Assembly (NCBI RefSeq): GCF_000255555.1
Contig: NZ_AGRW01000051.1
Location: forward strand, 149,820-213,819
From: Treponema saccharophilum DSM 2985
Lineage (GTDB): Bacteria; Spirochaetota; Spirochaetia; Treponematales; Treponemataceae
Direction of reading: 5' to 3'
DNA: 64,000 nt
Positions 17,255-27,445 of the stretch are shown one piece after another. A program made the translations under genes and the position numbers. Under the pieces are notes generated by a model. It did no database searches. It saw only the letters and a list, made by a program, of their open reading frames with translations, and was not told where the DNA came from. Within the stretch, counting starts at the first letter, position 1, and each line of letters starts with the position of its first letter.

Positions 17255-18372
17255 TTATTTTGCGAGCTTCGACGCCGCCTCAGACCTCCAGTACGGGTCG
17301 GGCATCGCAGCCGCCATCTTCCGGAAGAAGCTGTCAGCGAGGATAAGACGCCCGCGCTTCTGCAGCCGCTCGCCCATCTGGAACATCAGCTCCCAGACGT
17401 GGTATTTCTCGCACCAGGTCATGATGTCGTCGTACTTACCGCACTTCTCGAGGAAATCGGCATACGTAGTGAACGAATAGCTCGTGTCGCGCTCGCATAT
17501 CGTCGCGTAGATGTGCGTGAACGACTCTATCGTGCCGAGGGCGGCGCACACGAGTGCATTCTCGTCGCGTCCGGCGCGCTCGTAGACGTTCCCCAAGTCG
17601 AAAAGCGCCTCAAGGGAGCGGTTCTCCTCCGCGCGGAACAGCGTGAAGAACCTGTCCGCGTTCTCCGCCTTGTCGGAGTCGAGGATTTTCATGAACGCGT
17701 TCCGGAAAACGGAATCCTTGAATTTCGGGTCGGAATCGAGTATGAGGAGGAGCGCCTGCTCGTAATCGTCGGGACGCTTCGCCTCGAGCGCGAGCGCGAC
17801 CATCGCGTAGAGAATCTCGTAATGGAAGTCCGGGATGTCGAGGTACTCGCGCTCGACGCGCGCCTTCTCGTAGAATTCGTACGCCGTCTTGTACTCGCCC
17901 TCAAGCTGATAGATTTTTCCTATAAGGAAATCCGCCTCGGGATAGACGTTCTTCTCCTTGACCCATTCGACGAGATTCGATATCGAATCGCCGAAAAAGC
18001 CCGTGCCGTAGAAGCGCAGGTATTTGTTTATCAGCTTGACGGCCTCGTTCTCGTCCCTTTCCGCGAGGATTTTCAGGACGTCGCCGAAACTGTCGCCGAC
18101 CTTCCTGACCGCCAGCGGAGAGAGTGCATTCTCGAGGGTGTAGACCTCCCACGCAATCTCCGCGCGCCTGTTCGCCTTCGCCCGGTTCGCGAGGTTCATC
18201 GCCTCGCCGTAATCAGCAGCGTCGTAGGCGATGCGGGCGTTCTCCAGGATGCGCCACGAATACTCGCTCGCGACGGGACGCTTAGGCGCGACCTGCGGGA
18301 AAGAGAATGATGCGGACAGGACGAGCCCGCAGACGAACGCCATCTTCCTGGCAGCTGAACAGATTCCGATAT

Positions 18373-18376
<4 letters not shown>
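17255..18376 (-). CDS. Secreted TPR-like protein
   Basis: 373 residues with a signal peptide (hydrophobic 10-28). The body is all helical, with TPR-like pairs such as NARIAYDAADYGEAMNLANR, EADFLIGKIYQLEGEYKTAY and ALFDLGNVYERAGRDENALV. No enzyme motif is present. It probably acts in the periplasm as a protein-protein scaffold. The start overlaps the ispG stop by 4 bases (ATGA), so it is co-expressed with that isoprenoid gene, though no functional tie is obvious. Conserved treponemal hypothetical is the most that can be claimed. Confidence 0.65.
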
Positions 18377-19473
<1,097 letters not shown>

Positions 19474-19508
19474 ATATTTCCTCCAAAAAAAATCGTTTTA
19501 CACTGGCA

Positions 19509-19542
19509 TCCTGCCGGCTGCGGCAGGAATCCGGAAGTCCGG
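19509..19542. other. Hairpins in the ispG/dehydratase divergent intergenic region
   Basis: An 8-bp perfect stem with a 4-base loop (TCCTGCCG-gctg-CGGCAGGA, 19509-19528) is followed by CCGGA-ag-TCCGG (19531-19542). They lie 36 bases upstream of ispG, in its probable leader. No T-run follows, so this is not a standard terminator. The remaining bases to 19660 show no gene. Confidence 0.35.
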
Positions 19543-19657
19543 AAAGGCTCATGATAGTTTTTTTTTCCGCATTCGTAAACATTCGCCCCGCGGAGAAACG
19601 CGCGCTGCGATTCAGCCGCCGCATCATCCGAAACAGCAAAACAAATCGGGCAAGTTG

Positions 19658-19675
19658 TGATAGAATCTCGGCGTT
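19658..19675 (+). promoter_or_regulatory. Extended -10 for a probable leaderless dehydratase mRNA
   Basis: TGaTAGAAT (hexamer 19661-19666) lies 9 bases before the ATG at 19676. There is no Shine-Dalgarno, so the transcript would begin within about 3 bases of the start codon. Confidence 0.5.
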
Positions 19676-21217
19676 ATGTTGCAGAAAAGTGAATCGAACC
19701 TGTACATCATCGGGGCAGGCTTTGCCGGGCAGATGATTGCGCAGGACATATCGCGGAAGAAGGTGTTCGGGAAGGTCGCGGCGTTCCTGGACGACGACAA
19801 ATCGCTCGTCGGAACGGAAATAGAGGGCGTTCCCGTCCTCGGTCCCATAGCGAGCGTCGCCCCCGTGATAAAATGCGGGCCGCTTGACGAGGCAATCATC
19901 GCCATCCCGAGCGCGCCTCCGGAAAAAATCAAGGAAATATACGAGAACCTGATGCGCGGAGGCTTTGCGAGAATAAGGATTCTCCCGAGCGTGAGCCAGA
20001 TTGTCGAGGGAAAGGCGCATCTCGTGCAGACGAGGGACATCGACCCGCTCGACATACTCGGACGCACCCCGATAATAATCCCGCTACACGAAAGCCTCAA
20101 ATACCTGCGGGGAAAGCGCGTCATGATAACAGGCGCCGGCGGCTCCATCGGAAGCGAGCTTGCGCGGCAGCTCCTTTCGGGCGGGGCGGAGAGGCTCTAC
20201 CTGTTCGGGCACGGCGAGAATTCGATCGTGAACATCTACCGGGAGCTTATCGTCCTCCAGAACGAGGGCGTCGGCGAGAAGGCGACCGTCGTCCCCATAA
20301 TAGGCGACATGAAGGACAGGGAATACGTCCGCTACATAGTCGAGAGGACGCGCGTCGACGTCATATTCCATTGCGCCGCGTACAAGCACGTTCCCATGAT
20401 GGAGGAGAACCCGGTCGCGGTCATCGAGAACAACGTGTTCGGGACGAAGAACCTGCTCGACGCCTCGGTCGAATCGGGCGTGTCGAAATTCGTCCTCATC
20501 TCGACGGACAAGGCGGTGGGGCCCGTAAGCGTCTACGGGGTCAGCAAGATGCTTTCGGAGAAGCTCGTCCTGCGCTCGGCAAAAAAGGCGCGCGACGGGC
20601 AGTCGTTCATGTTCGTGAGGTTCGGGAACGTCCTCGGCTCGCGCGGCTCAATACTCCCGCTCTTCCAGTCGCAGATTAAGGCAGGCGGCCCCGTAACGGT
20701 CACCGACCCGGAGATGGAGCGATTCTTCATGACGATTCCCGAGGCATGCTCGCTCGTGCTCGAGGCGGGCGGCGTCGGCATGAACGGGAAGTCGTACCTC
20801 CTCGACATGGGGGAGCCGATAAAAATACTCGACATGGCGGAGCAGATTATAAAATTCTCCGGGCACGAGCCGGGAAAGGACATCGAGATAAAGATAATCG
20901 GCGCGCGCGAGGGCGAGCGGAACCACGAGCCGCTCTGGCTTGACGAGGAGAACCCGCAGAAAACGGAATGGGAGAAAATCCTCATACTGCGCAACATCGA
21001 GATGGACGAAGGCGCGCTGGAAAAACTGCTCTCGGAGCTTGAGCCGATATGCTTCTTCAGGGAAGGGATGAGGGAGAAATTCAGGAACAGGGACGAGCTG
21101 ATACGCATTCTCCGCGCAGCTTTCAAAACGCTCGACGAATTCTACGAGCAGACGAAGGACAAGGCGCAGTCGCGGAGCATATCGTCGTCCGGCGATGGCG
21201 AGAAAATCACGCTCTGA
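19676..21217 (+). CDS. Sugar-nucleotide dehydratase/epimerase (CapD/WbpM-like, soluble)
   Basis: 513 residues. The N-terminal Rossmann domain (IIGAGFAGQMIAQ, 10-120) has no membrane helices, unlike full WbpM. The SDR domain starts at VMITGAGGSIGSEL (about 150) and has HCAAYKHVPMMEENP and STDKAVGPVSVYGVSK. FlaA1/WbpM-type 4,6-dehydratases usually have Met at the position of the SDR catalytic Tyr; here it is Tyr (YGVSK). It probably makes a 4-keto-6-deoxy (or epimerised) UDP-sugar. The next gene is an aminotransferase, which suggests an amino-deoxy sugar for the surface glycan. Confidence 0.85.
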   Translation: MLQKSESNLYIIGAGFAGQMIAQDISRKKVFGKVAAFLDDDKSLVGTEIEGVPVLGPIASVAPVIKCGPLDEAIIAIPSAPPEKIKEIYENLMRGGFARIRILPSVSQIVEGKAHLVQTRDIDPLDILGRTPIIIPLHESLKYLRGKRVMITGAGGSIGSELARQLLSGGAERLYLFGHGENSIVNIYRELIVLQNEGVGEKATVVPIIGDMKDREYVRYIVERTRVDVIFHCAAYKHVPMMEENPVAVIENNVFGTKNLLDASVESGVSKFVLISTDKAVGPVSVYGVSKMLSEKLVLRSAKKARDGQSFMFVRFGNVLGSRGSILPLFQSQIKAGGPVTVTDPEMERFFMTIPEACSLVLEAGGVGMNGKSYLLDMGEPIKILDMAEQIIKFSGHEPGKDIEIKIIGAREGERNHEPLWLDEENPQKTEWEKILILRNIEMDEGALEKLLSELEPICFFREGMREKFRNRDELIRILRAAFKTLDEFYEQTKDKAQSRSISSSGDGEKITL

Positions 21218-21238
21218 AAAAAAATGGGAGAAACACTT

Positions 21239-22429
21239 ATGGAAGAAAAAATGAACGTGCCGTTCTTCCGCCCGTCAATCGGTGACGAGGAGAAGAAGGC
21301 GGTGCTTGACGTAATGGATTCCGGATGGCTTACGACAGGAAAAGTGGCGCACGAATTCGAGAATGAGTTCGCACGCTACGTCGGCTCGAAGCACGCGCTG
21401 GCAGTGAACTCGAACACGAGCGGGATGATACTCGCGATGGAGGCGTGCGGCGTCACCCGCGGGAAGGCGGTCATCACGACGCCGTACACGTTCGTCTCCA
21501 CCGCGGCAAGCGCAATCCACCTCGGGGCGGATGTCATGTTCGCGGACATCGAGCCGGACTCATACTCGATATCACCCGACTCGATTGAGGAAATCCTCAG
21601 GGCGGACACGGAGCACAAAGTCGCGGCAATCGTCCCCGTCCATGTTGCCGGAAACCTCTGCGACATGAAGAGAATCAGGCAGCTCGCCGACAAGTATTCC
21701 ACCGCGGAAAACAGGATTCGCGTCATCGAGGACGCCGCCCACTCATTCCCCTCGAAAACGGAAGCGGGATTCGCGGGAACGCTCGGCGACGTCGGCGTGT
21801 TCAGTTTCTACGCCACGAAGACGATGACGACCGGAGAGGGCGGAATGGTCACGACGAGCGACGACTCGATTTGCGCGCGCATGGCGCAGATGCGCCTTCA
21901 CGGGATGAGCCGGGACGCATGGGACAGGTACACGAACCCGAAGGCGAGCTGGGAATACGACATAATCGCGCCGGGATACAAGTCGAACATGCCGGACATA
22001 CTCGCGGCAATCGGCCGGGAGCAGCTCAAGAAGGCGGAGTCGTTCCGGAAAAGCCGCACGGAAATTGCGATGAGGTTCAACGAGGCGTTCGCCAAGTGCG
22101 ACTTCCTCACGGTTCCGCCCGACGGCGAGGGGAATTCGTGGCACCTCTACCTCATCAGGCTGAACGAGGACAAGCTCACCATAACGCGGAACGAATTCAT
22201 GGAGAAGCTCCGCGAGCGTGGGCTCGGAATCTCCATGCACTTCATCGCAATCCACCGGTTCACGTGGTGGAAGGAGCATTTCCCGCAATACAACGCGGAG
22301 ACGCTCCCCAACGCGGAGAAGGCGACGGCGCGCACGATAACGCTGCCGCTCTGGCCGTACATGGACGACGCGTCGGTCAGCCACGTCATACGGTCCGTCA
22401 TCGAAACGGGAAACGCGCACCATGCCTAA
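21239..22429 (+). CDS. DegT/DnrJ/EryC1/StrS-family sugar aminotransferase
   Basis: 396 residues from MEEKMNVPFF, which has GGGAGA 7 bases upstream; the earlier in-frame ATG at 21224 has no such site. The start at MNVPFF is also possible. PLP-fold features include FIG-like SGWLTTGKVAHEFE, IVPVHVAGNLCDM, VIEDAAHSFPSK and the Schiff-base Lys region FYATKTMTTGEGGM. The family transaminates 4-keto (or 3-keto) sugars, fitting the upstream dehydratase. Its last 8 bases overlap the molybdenum-hydroxylase-like gene, joining sugar and oxidoreductase genes into one transcript. Confidence 0.88.
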   Translation: MEEKMNVPFFRPSIGDEEKKAVLDVMDSGWLTTGKVAHEFENEFARYVGSKHALAVNSNTSGMILAMEACGVTRGKAVITTPYTFVSTAASAIHLGADVMFADIEPDSYSISPDSIEEILRADTEHKVAAIVPVHVAGNLCDMKRIRQLADKYSTAENRIRVIEDAAHSFPSKTEAGFAGTLGDVGVFSFYATKTMTTGEGGMVTTSDDSICARMAQMRLHGMSRDAWDRYTNPKASWEYDIIAPGYKSNMPDILAAIGREQLKKAESFRKSRTEIAMRFNEAFAKCDFLTVPPDGEGNSWHLYLIRLNEDKLTITRNEFMEKLRERGLGISMHFIAIHRFTWWKEHFPQYNAETLPNAEKATARTITLPLWPYMDDASVSHVIRSVIETGNAHHA

Positions 22430-24461
22430 AAAGGAACGCGAGCTTTCGTTCTCCGGCACGTTCGCGACGGACATAGCTCTTCCGGGGATGATGTTCGCGT
22501 CCGTCGTCAGGAGCGCCGTTCCCTCGGGGAAAATCAAATCGGTCTCGCTTCCCGGCGGCACGGGAAAGATGGAGCTCATTTCGGCGGCGGACGTTCCGGG
22601 GCGCAACGCCGTATCGATGCTCGGGACGGACGCGGAGATATTCTGCACGGGCGACATACGGTACAAGGGCGAGCCGGTCGCGCTTGTCGTCGGCGAGGAC
22701 GAGCGCGAAGTCAGGGACGCGGCGAGAAAAGCCGACGTCGTGGTTGAGCTCGACTTCTCCCGCAAAAAAGCGGACGGCGAAAGGACGGCCATTATCGCCG
22801 CGCGCACGGAAAAATCGGCGGGCTTCTCGCAGGACGACTTCGGGAAGGCGCCGTTCGTCGTCGACGAGACGTGGGAGAACGCGATGCGACCGCTTTCCAT
22901 GAAGGAGACGAACGCGGCGGCGGCGTATTTCGACGGCGACAGGCTCTCGGTCTACGCCCCGAACCAATGGATACACAACATGCGCGAGTCGCTCTCCGCC
23001 TGCACGGGAATTCCGCGGCACAAAATATCGGTCACGCGCACCCCCATATCGAAGAAAAGCTCGAGCGCGATATTCCAGAGCGAAATTGCCGCCGCTATGG
23101 CGGCCATCGCCTCAATCAAAACGGGGCGGCCCGTGAAGCTCTCGTACACGAGAAGCGAGCAGGAATCGTTCGTGGAGAATCCCGCGCGGATAACGGTCAG
23201 GCACAAAACGGCGGTGTCGGAGGACGGGCGCATCATCGCCGACGACATACGGATTACCGCCGACGCAGGCGCGTACTGCCCATTCGCGGAGGAAATCGCG
23301 GAACGGCTCCTCCTCGGCGCGTCGGGAATCTACAAGGCTGAAAAAAGGCGCGTCTCCGTGAAAATCCTCTCTTCGAAGAACCCTCCCCGCTCCGTGAAGA
23401 TGAAGGCGATTGCGATGCACGACTTCTTCGCGGCGGAATGCCAGATGCAGCGCATCGCCGAGGTCACGGGAATCTCCCCGAAAACGCTCAGGAAGGCGAA
23501 CCTCGACGCGGAAAACGCGCTGTTCGGCGGAATCAGGATAGCGGACGCGATAGACGCGGTGACGCAGAGTCTCGACCCGTTCATCAGGCGGCAGGACCTT
23601 TCCGCGACGAAGAACGACGACTGCCGCACGCGGAAGGAATTCCCAGGCGGATTCGACTCGAGCGCGTTCGACCGGAAATTCTTCGCGTACCGTATGAGGG
23701 AAAGCGGGACGAACTTCCTCGACACGGTATCCCCGTCGGTGCCGAACAAAGTCGGGACGGCGCTCGCGTGCGCGGTCGAGGGAATCGGGTACGCGAAAAG
23801 GCCGACGGTGCTGAGGACGGAGCTCCACGACGACGGAAAATTCGTAATCGAGTCGTTCCCCGTGTCGGACGCGGACTGGGGCGCGTGGACGAGAACAGTG
23901 TCGGACATCCTCAAAATCGACAGGACGCTCGTCTTCCTCGACCCGAAAATCGACGAGGGAAAGGAGAACAACTGGCCCGACACGCTGAGCGAGAACACCG
24001 GAATCAAGGCGCGGCTTCTGAAGGAATGCTGCGCGGAGACGAGGGAGAACCTCGCGACGGGAATTCGGTGCGCGTCTGCCGGAGCCGATGCGGGCGGGAA
24101 ACCGTTCGTCGACGCGGCGTTCGCCGCGTGCATTGTCGAGGTCGAAATCGACGCGTGCACGCTTTCGGTAGGCATCCAGCGGATTTCGGTCGCGTTCGAC
24201 TGCGGGCGCATACAGAACAAGCCGCTCATGGAAATGCAGGCAAGGCTCGAAATACAGAAGCAGCTTCCGCAGCTGATGGAGGGAAAGCTCCTTTCATGCA
24301 ACGACATACGCATACAATTCATGGAATCGGACGGGGAGCCGAAGCAAATCGGGAACATAATAGACTCGGTCGTTCCGGCGGCGTTCGCGTCGGCAGTCTC
24401 GGTAGCGCGCGGGCGTACCATAAGCAGGCTTCCGATAACAGAGCGCGACATACTCGGCTGA
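22422..24461 (+). CDS. Divergent xanthine-dehydrogenase-type molybdenum-binding subunit
   Basis: 679 residues, shorter than the usual 750-800. Family landmarks remain: FSGTFATDIALPGMMFASVVRS, IRYKGEPVALVVGED, AAAMAAIASIKTGRPVKLSYTRSEQ and the ending RTISRLPITERDILG. The molybdopterin loop expected as GGGFGGKE reads TPISKKSSSAIFQSE, and the GVGE motif with the catalytic Glu reads QIGNIIDSV. It therefore lacks both hallmark active-site motifs. The partner Fe-S and FAD subunits follow and look intact. It may have a different role or be catalytically dead; no frameshift or stop is present. Confidence 0.75.
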   Translation: MPKKERELSFSGTFATDIALPGMMFASVVRSAVPSGKIKSVSLPGGTGKMELISAADVPGRNAVSMLGTDAEIFCTGDIRYKGEPVALVVGEDEREVRDAARKADVVVELDFSRKKADGERTAIIAARTEKSAGFSQDDFGKAPFVVDETWENAMRPLSMKETNAAAAYFDGDRLSVYAPNQWIHNMRESLSACTGIPRHKISVTRTPISKKSSSAIFQSEIAAAMAAIASIKTGRPVKLSYTRSEQESFVENPARITVRHKTAVSEDGRIIADDIRITADAGAYCPFAEEIAERLLLGASGIYKAEKRRVSVKILSSKNPPRSVKMKAIAMHDFFAAECQMQRIAEVTGISPKTLRKANLDAENALFGGIRIADAIDAVTQSLDPFIRRQDLSATKNDDCRTRKEFPGGFDSSAFDRKFFAYRMRESGTNFLDTVSPSVPNKVGTALACAVEGIGYAKRPTVLRTELHDDGKFVIESFPVSDADWGAWTRTVSDILKIDRTLVFLDPKIDEGKENNWPDTLSENTGIKARLLKECCAETRENLATGIRCASAGADAGGKPFVDAAFAACIVEVEIDACTLSVGIQRISVAFDCGRIQNKPLMEMQARLEIQKQLPQLMEGKLLSCNDIRIQFMESDGEPKQIGNIIDSVVPAAFASAVSVARGRTISRLPITERDILG

Positions 24462-24483
24462 AAAAAAATGCAGGGAGACCAGA

Positions 24484-24963
24484 ATGAGGATACATCTGAA
24501 AATAAACGGGCGCGACACCGAGATTGACGCGAACCCGAACGAGAAGCTCCTGGACATCCTGCGCGCGGAAAAAATATTCTCCGCGAAAGCCGGATGCGGA
24601 AAGGGGCGGTGCGGCGTCTGCACGGTCCTGCTCGACGGGAAGCCCGTCCCAAGCTGCCGCATCCCGATAGGAACGATTGACGGCGCCGACGTCACGACGC
24701 TGGAGCATTTCAAAACGACGCAGTCATACGAGAACATCGCCAACGGGCTGAAAAAGGCTGGCGTCCATCTCTGCGGATTCTGCAGCGCCGCGAAAATACT
24801 TTCCGTGCACGAGCTGCTCGAAAGCAAGTACCGGCCGACGAGGGAGGAATGCCTCGAATTCGCCGAGAGGCTGTCGTGCACGTGCACCGAGAAGAACGCA
24901 TTCATGAACGCGATTCTCTACGCCACGGCGTTCAAGCACGACAGGGACGGGATGAAAAGCTGA
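24484..24963 (+). CDS. [2Fe-2S] subunit of molybdenum-hydroxylase-like enzyme
   Basis: 159 residues. The plant-type ferredoxin half has AGCGKGRCGVCTVLLDGKPVPSC, supplying four Cys for the first [2Fe-2S] cluster. The helical half has CGFC and CTC for the second cluster, although the usual GNLCRCTGY reads LSCTCTEKN. Such subunits carry electrons from the molybdenum centre to FAD. It follows the large subunit by 22 bases and precedes the FAD subunit by 8, in the CoxL-CoxS-CoxM style order. Both clusters appear ligated. Confidence 0.85.
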   Translation: MRIHLKINGRDTEIDANPNEKLLDILRAEKIFSAKAGCGKGRCGVCTVLLDGKPVPSCRIPIGTIDGADVTTLEHFKTTQSYENIANGLKKAGVHLCGFCSAAKILSVHELLESKYRPTREECLEFAERLSCTCTEKNAFMNAILYATAFKHDRDGMKS

Positions 24964-24971
24964 GGTTTTAT

Positions 24972-25829
24972 ATGGCAGGAACAAGCGAACCGGAAGTGTT
25001 CGGCGCGCGGACGATACAGGAACTTGTCGCGCTGATGGAAAAAAAGGACGGGCTCAGGATAATCGGCGGGGGAACGGCGACAGACGAGCTTCCGAAACGG
25101 TGCGTACCGTCGAGGAACGTAAAGGAGCTCAAATCGTTCGAGAAATGGGACAGGCATTTCACCTTCGGTCCCGCGATGACGCTCGCGGAGATTGAGGACA
25201 TCGGGCGGAAGAACCTCCCCGCACTTTTGAGCGACGCCGTCAAAACGATAGGGAACCGCGCGCTCAGGAATGCCGCGACACTCGGCGGGAACATCTTCTC
25301 GATGATGGACGACGGCCACGCGCGCACGCTCTTCGCGCCGCTCCTCGCGCTCGACGCCAGGTTCGAGTTCATACGGGGAAGCGACATCCGGAACGAGACG
25401 AGGACGGTTCCCATCCTCAAGCTCAAGGAATTCGCCGCGGAAGAGATGAAGTGGAAATGGATTCTCTCGAAGATAAAAATCCCGAATGAGGACTGGGAGC
25501 TCGCGATTTTCAGGAAGCTCGGGCCACAACGGGAATTCGGCGAAAGCTCCGCGTCGTTCGCGTTCCTCGCCGACATCCAGGACAGGACGCTGTCCACGGT
25601 CAGGATTGCGTTCGCGGGAAAAATCATCCTGCGGAGCGCGGAATTCGAGAACAGCCTGACGGGGCTTCCGCTCCCGCTCGACGGGAACGCCGTGAGAAGC
25701 GCGGTCGAGCGGGGCGGAAAGATGTTCGACGAGGAGTCGCGCGCGAGCGGAATCGAAAACGACGAAATTGCGCGGACGCAATTCACGAACCTGCTCCGCT
25801 ATTCCCTCGAGCAGCTTGCCCAGCCGTAA
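24972..25829 (+). CDS. FAD-binding subunit of molybdenum-hydroxylase-like enzyme
   Basis: 285 residues from MAGTSEPEVFG with GAGG 7 bases upstream; the frame is open earlier but that part is a shadow of the Fe-S gene. FAD-binding features are LRIIGGGTATDEL (near 28) and the NRALRNAATLGGNIF block (about 93-107), where family members have IRNxAT(I/L)GGN. It should pass electrons from the [2Fe-2S] subunit to an acceptor. It is last in the operon; its stop is one base from the stop of the convergent DUF456 gene. Confidence 0.85.
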   Translation: MAGTSEPEVFGARTIQELVALMEKKDGLRIIGGGTATDELPKRCVPSRNVKELKSFEKWDRHFTFGPAMTLAEIEDIGRKNLPALLSDAVKTIGNRALRNAATLGGNIFSMMDDGHARTLFAPLLALDARFEFIRGSDIRNETRTVPILKLKEFAAEEMKWKWILSKIKIPNEDWELAIFRKLGPQREFGESSASFAFLADIQDRTLSTVRIAFAGKIILRSAEFENSLTGLPLPLDGNAVRSAVERGGKMFDEESRASGIENDEIARTQFTNLLRYSLEQLAQP

Positions 25830-25830
25830 A

Positions 25831-26319
25831 TCAGAACCAGCCCTTGACGAGGTTCAGGACGAGAATCCAGAAGAACGACACCGCGACGGCAGCCTTCGCG
25901 CCCGTACCGAGCAGGAAGCCGATGAACGCCCCCCACGCGGAATTGAAGGCGCGCGCCGTGTCGTCGGGGGAATTCAGGAATTCGAAGATGAACGCCCCGA
26001 AAAACGGGCAGAGTATGACGCCGAGGACAGGAAGGGGAAGAAAAAGCCCCGCCACGAGCCCGACAGTCGCCCCGATTCCGCCCGCCCTGCTGCCGCCGAA
26101 TTTCCGCGTCATCGCGGGGGGAAGAAGGTAGTCCATCGCCGTGACTGCCGCCATGACGACGAACGAGACAGCCACCGTCGCGAACGACAGCGACGCCGAC
26201 GCGGAGAAGAATGCCGCGAGGAGCCCGAGCCATGAGACGGGAGGTCCGGGAAGCGCGGGAAGGAACGCGCCGACAAGCCCGAGTATTATAAGGAAAAAAG
26301 CAAGCACCAGAAGAAACAC
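25831..26319 (-). CDS. DUF456 family membrane protein
   Basis: 162 residues with four to five hydrophobic segments. The opening LVLAFFLIILGLVGAFLPALPGPPVSWLG and the SRAGGIGATVGLVAGLFLPLPVLGVILCPFFGAFIFE block are typical of DUF456, whose small-residue-rich helices resemble glycine-zipper proteins. The biochemical function is unknown. It lies 9 bases downstream of queA with a GGAGA sequence upstream, so it is probably in the same unit as queA and ruvB. Confidence 0.8.
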   Translation of the reverse strand: MFLLVLAFFLIILGLVGAFLPALPGPPVSWLGLLAAFFSASASLSFATVAVSFVVMAAVTAMDYLLPPAMTRKFGGSRAGGIGATVGLVAGLFLPLPVLGVILCPFFGAFIFEFLNSPDDTARAFNSAWGAFIGFLLGTGAKAAVAVSFFWILVLNLVKGWF

Positions 26320-26327
26320 ATCTCCCC

Positions 26328-27383
26328 CTATTTTATGAGCATCGCGTCGCCGTAGCTGAAAAAGCGGTACCTGTTCTCAACGGCAGTCCTGTACGCGCCG
26401 AGGATGTTCTCCCTGCCGGCGAACGCGCTGACGAGCATGATGAGCGTGCTTTCGGGCGTGTGGAAATTCGTGAACATCTGGCTGACGCACTTGAAGCGGT
26501 AGCCCGGATACATGAATATCCGCGTCGCCGACGAGCCGCTTCTCACGAGCCCGTCGTCTCCGGCGGCAGATTCGAGCGTGCGGACGGAAGTCGTCCCGAC
26601 AGCGAGTATCGGGCGCCCCTCCCTCTTCGCCCTGTTGATTTTCTCCGCGGCGTCGAACGGAATCGTGTACACCTCCTCGTGCATCTTGTGCTCCTCGATG
26701 TTCTCCGAGCGCACGGGAAGGAACGTCCCCAGCCCGACATGGAGTGTGACGAACGTCCGGTCGATTCCCTTCTCGTCAAGGCGCCTGAACATCTCCTCGG
26801 TAAAATGGAGCCCCGCCGTGGGACATGCAGAACTTCCGGTCTCCTTCGCGTAGACGGTCTGGTAGCGCTCCGAGTCGGTGTCGTCATCCTCGCGCTTTAT
26901 GTAGGGCGGAAGCGGGATGTGGCCGTTCCGGGAGAACCAGCCGTCATCGAGGGCAAACGGAAAGCGCACGGTGCGGAATTCGCTTCCCGCGTCGCCCTCG
27001 CTGTCGACTATTTCCCCGACGGAGCCGTCCGGGAAGCGGTAGCGTGAGCCAGCCTTCACTTTCTTCGCGCCCTTGACCATCGTATGCCAGACATCCCCAG
27101 AAGCGGACATCTGGTTGAGGAACATGAACTCCTGCTCCCTTCCGCCCTGCCCCTTCTCGTTCGCCTCCTTTATTCCGTAGCAGCGGGAGCGCCTGACCTT
27201 CGAGTTGTTGAAAACCATGAGCGTCCCCGGCTCAATCAAATCGGGAAGGTCGCGCATCGCAAAATGCCTCACCGCGCCCGTCGCCCTGTCGAGGAACATA
27301 AGCTTGTCCTCTCCCCGTATTCCGGACGGTTTCTGCGCGATAAGCTCCTCCGGCAAATCAAAATAAAAATCGCTCAATTTCAT
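26328..27383 (-). CDS. queA: S-adenosylmethionine:tRNA ribosyltransferase-isomerase, QueA
   Basis: 351 residues, normal length. I start it at MKLSDFYFDLPEELIAQKP, the usual N-terminus, with GGAGAAG 4-6 bases upstream; the open frame beyond it is not conserved. Motifs include LMVFNNSKVRRSR, PTAGLHFTEE, VTLHVGLGTFLPV and AVGTTSVRTLES. It transfers and rearranges the ribosyl part of SAM onto preQ1 in tRNA, giving epoxyqueuosine. ruvB and ruvA are just upstream in the same direction, a common bacterial arrangement. Confidence 0.95.
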   Translation of the reverse strand: MKLSDFYFDLPEELIAQKPSGIRGEDKLMFLDRATGAVRHFAMRDLPDLIEPGTLMVFNNSKVRRSRCYGIKEANEKGQGGREQEFMFLNQMSASGDVWHTMVKGAKKVKAGSRYRFPDGSVGEIVDSEGDAGSEFRTVRFPFALDDGWFSRNGHIPLPPYIKREDDDTDSERYQTVYAKETGSSACPTAGLHFTEEMFRRLDEKGIDRTFVTLHVGLGTFLPVRSENIEEHKMHEEVYTIPFDAAEKINRAKREGRPILAVGTTSVRTLESAAGDDGLVRSGSSATRIFMYPGYRFKCVSQMFTNFHTPESTLIMLVSAFAGRENILGAYRTAVENRYRFFSYGDAMLIK

Positions 27384-27445
27384 AATCTTCTCCATAAATA
27401 AACAACAGTTCCGCCTGCGATTCCGGGGCACGCGGAACGAAGCGC

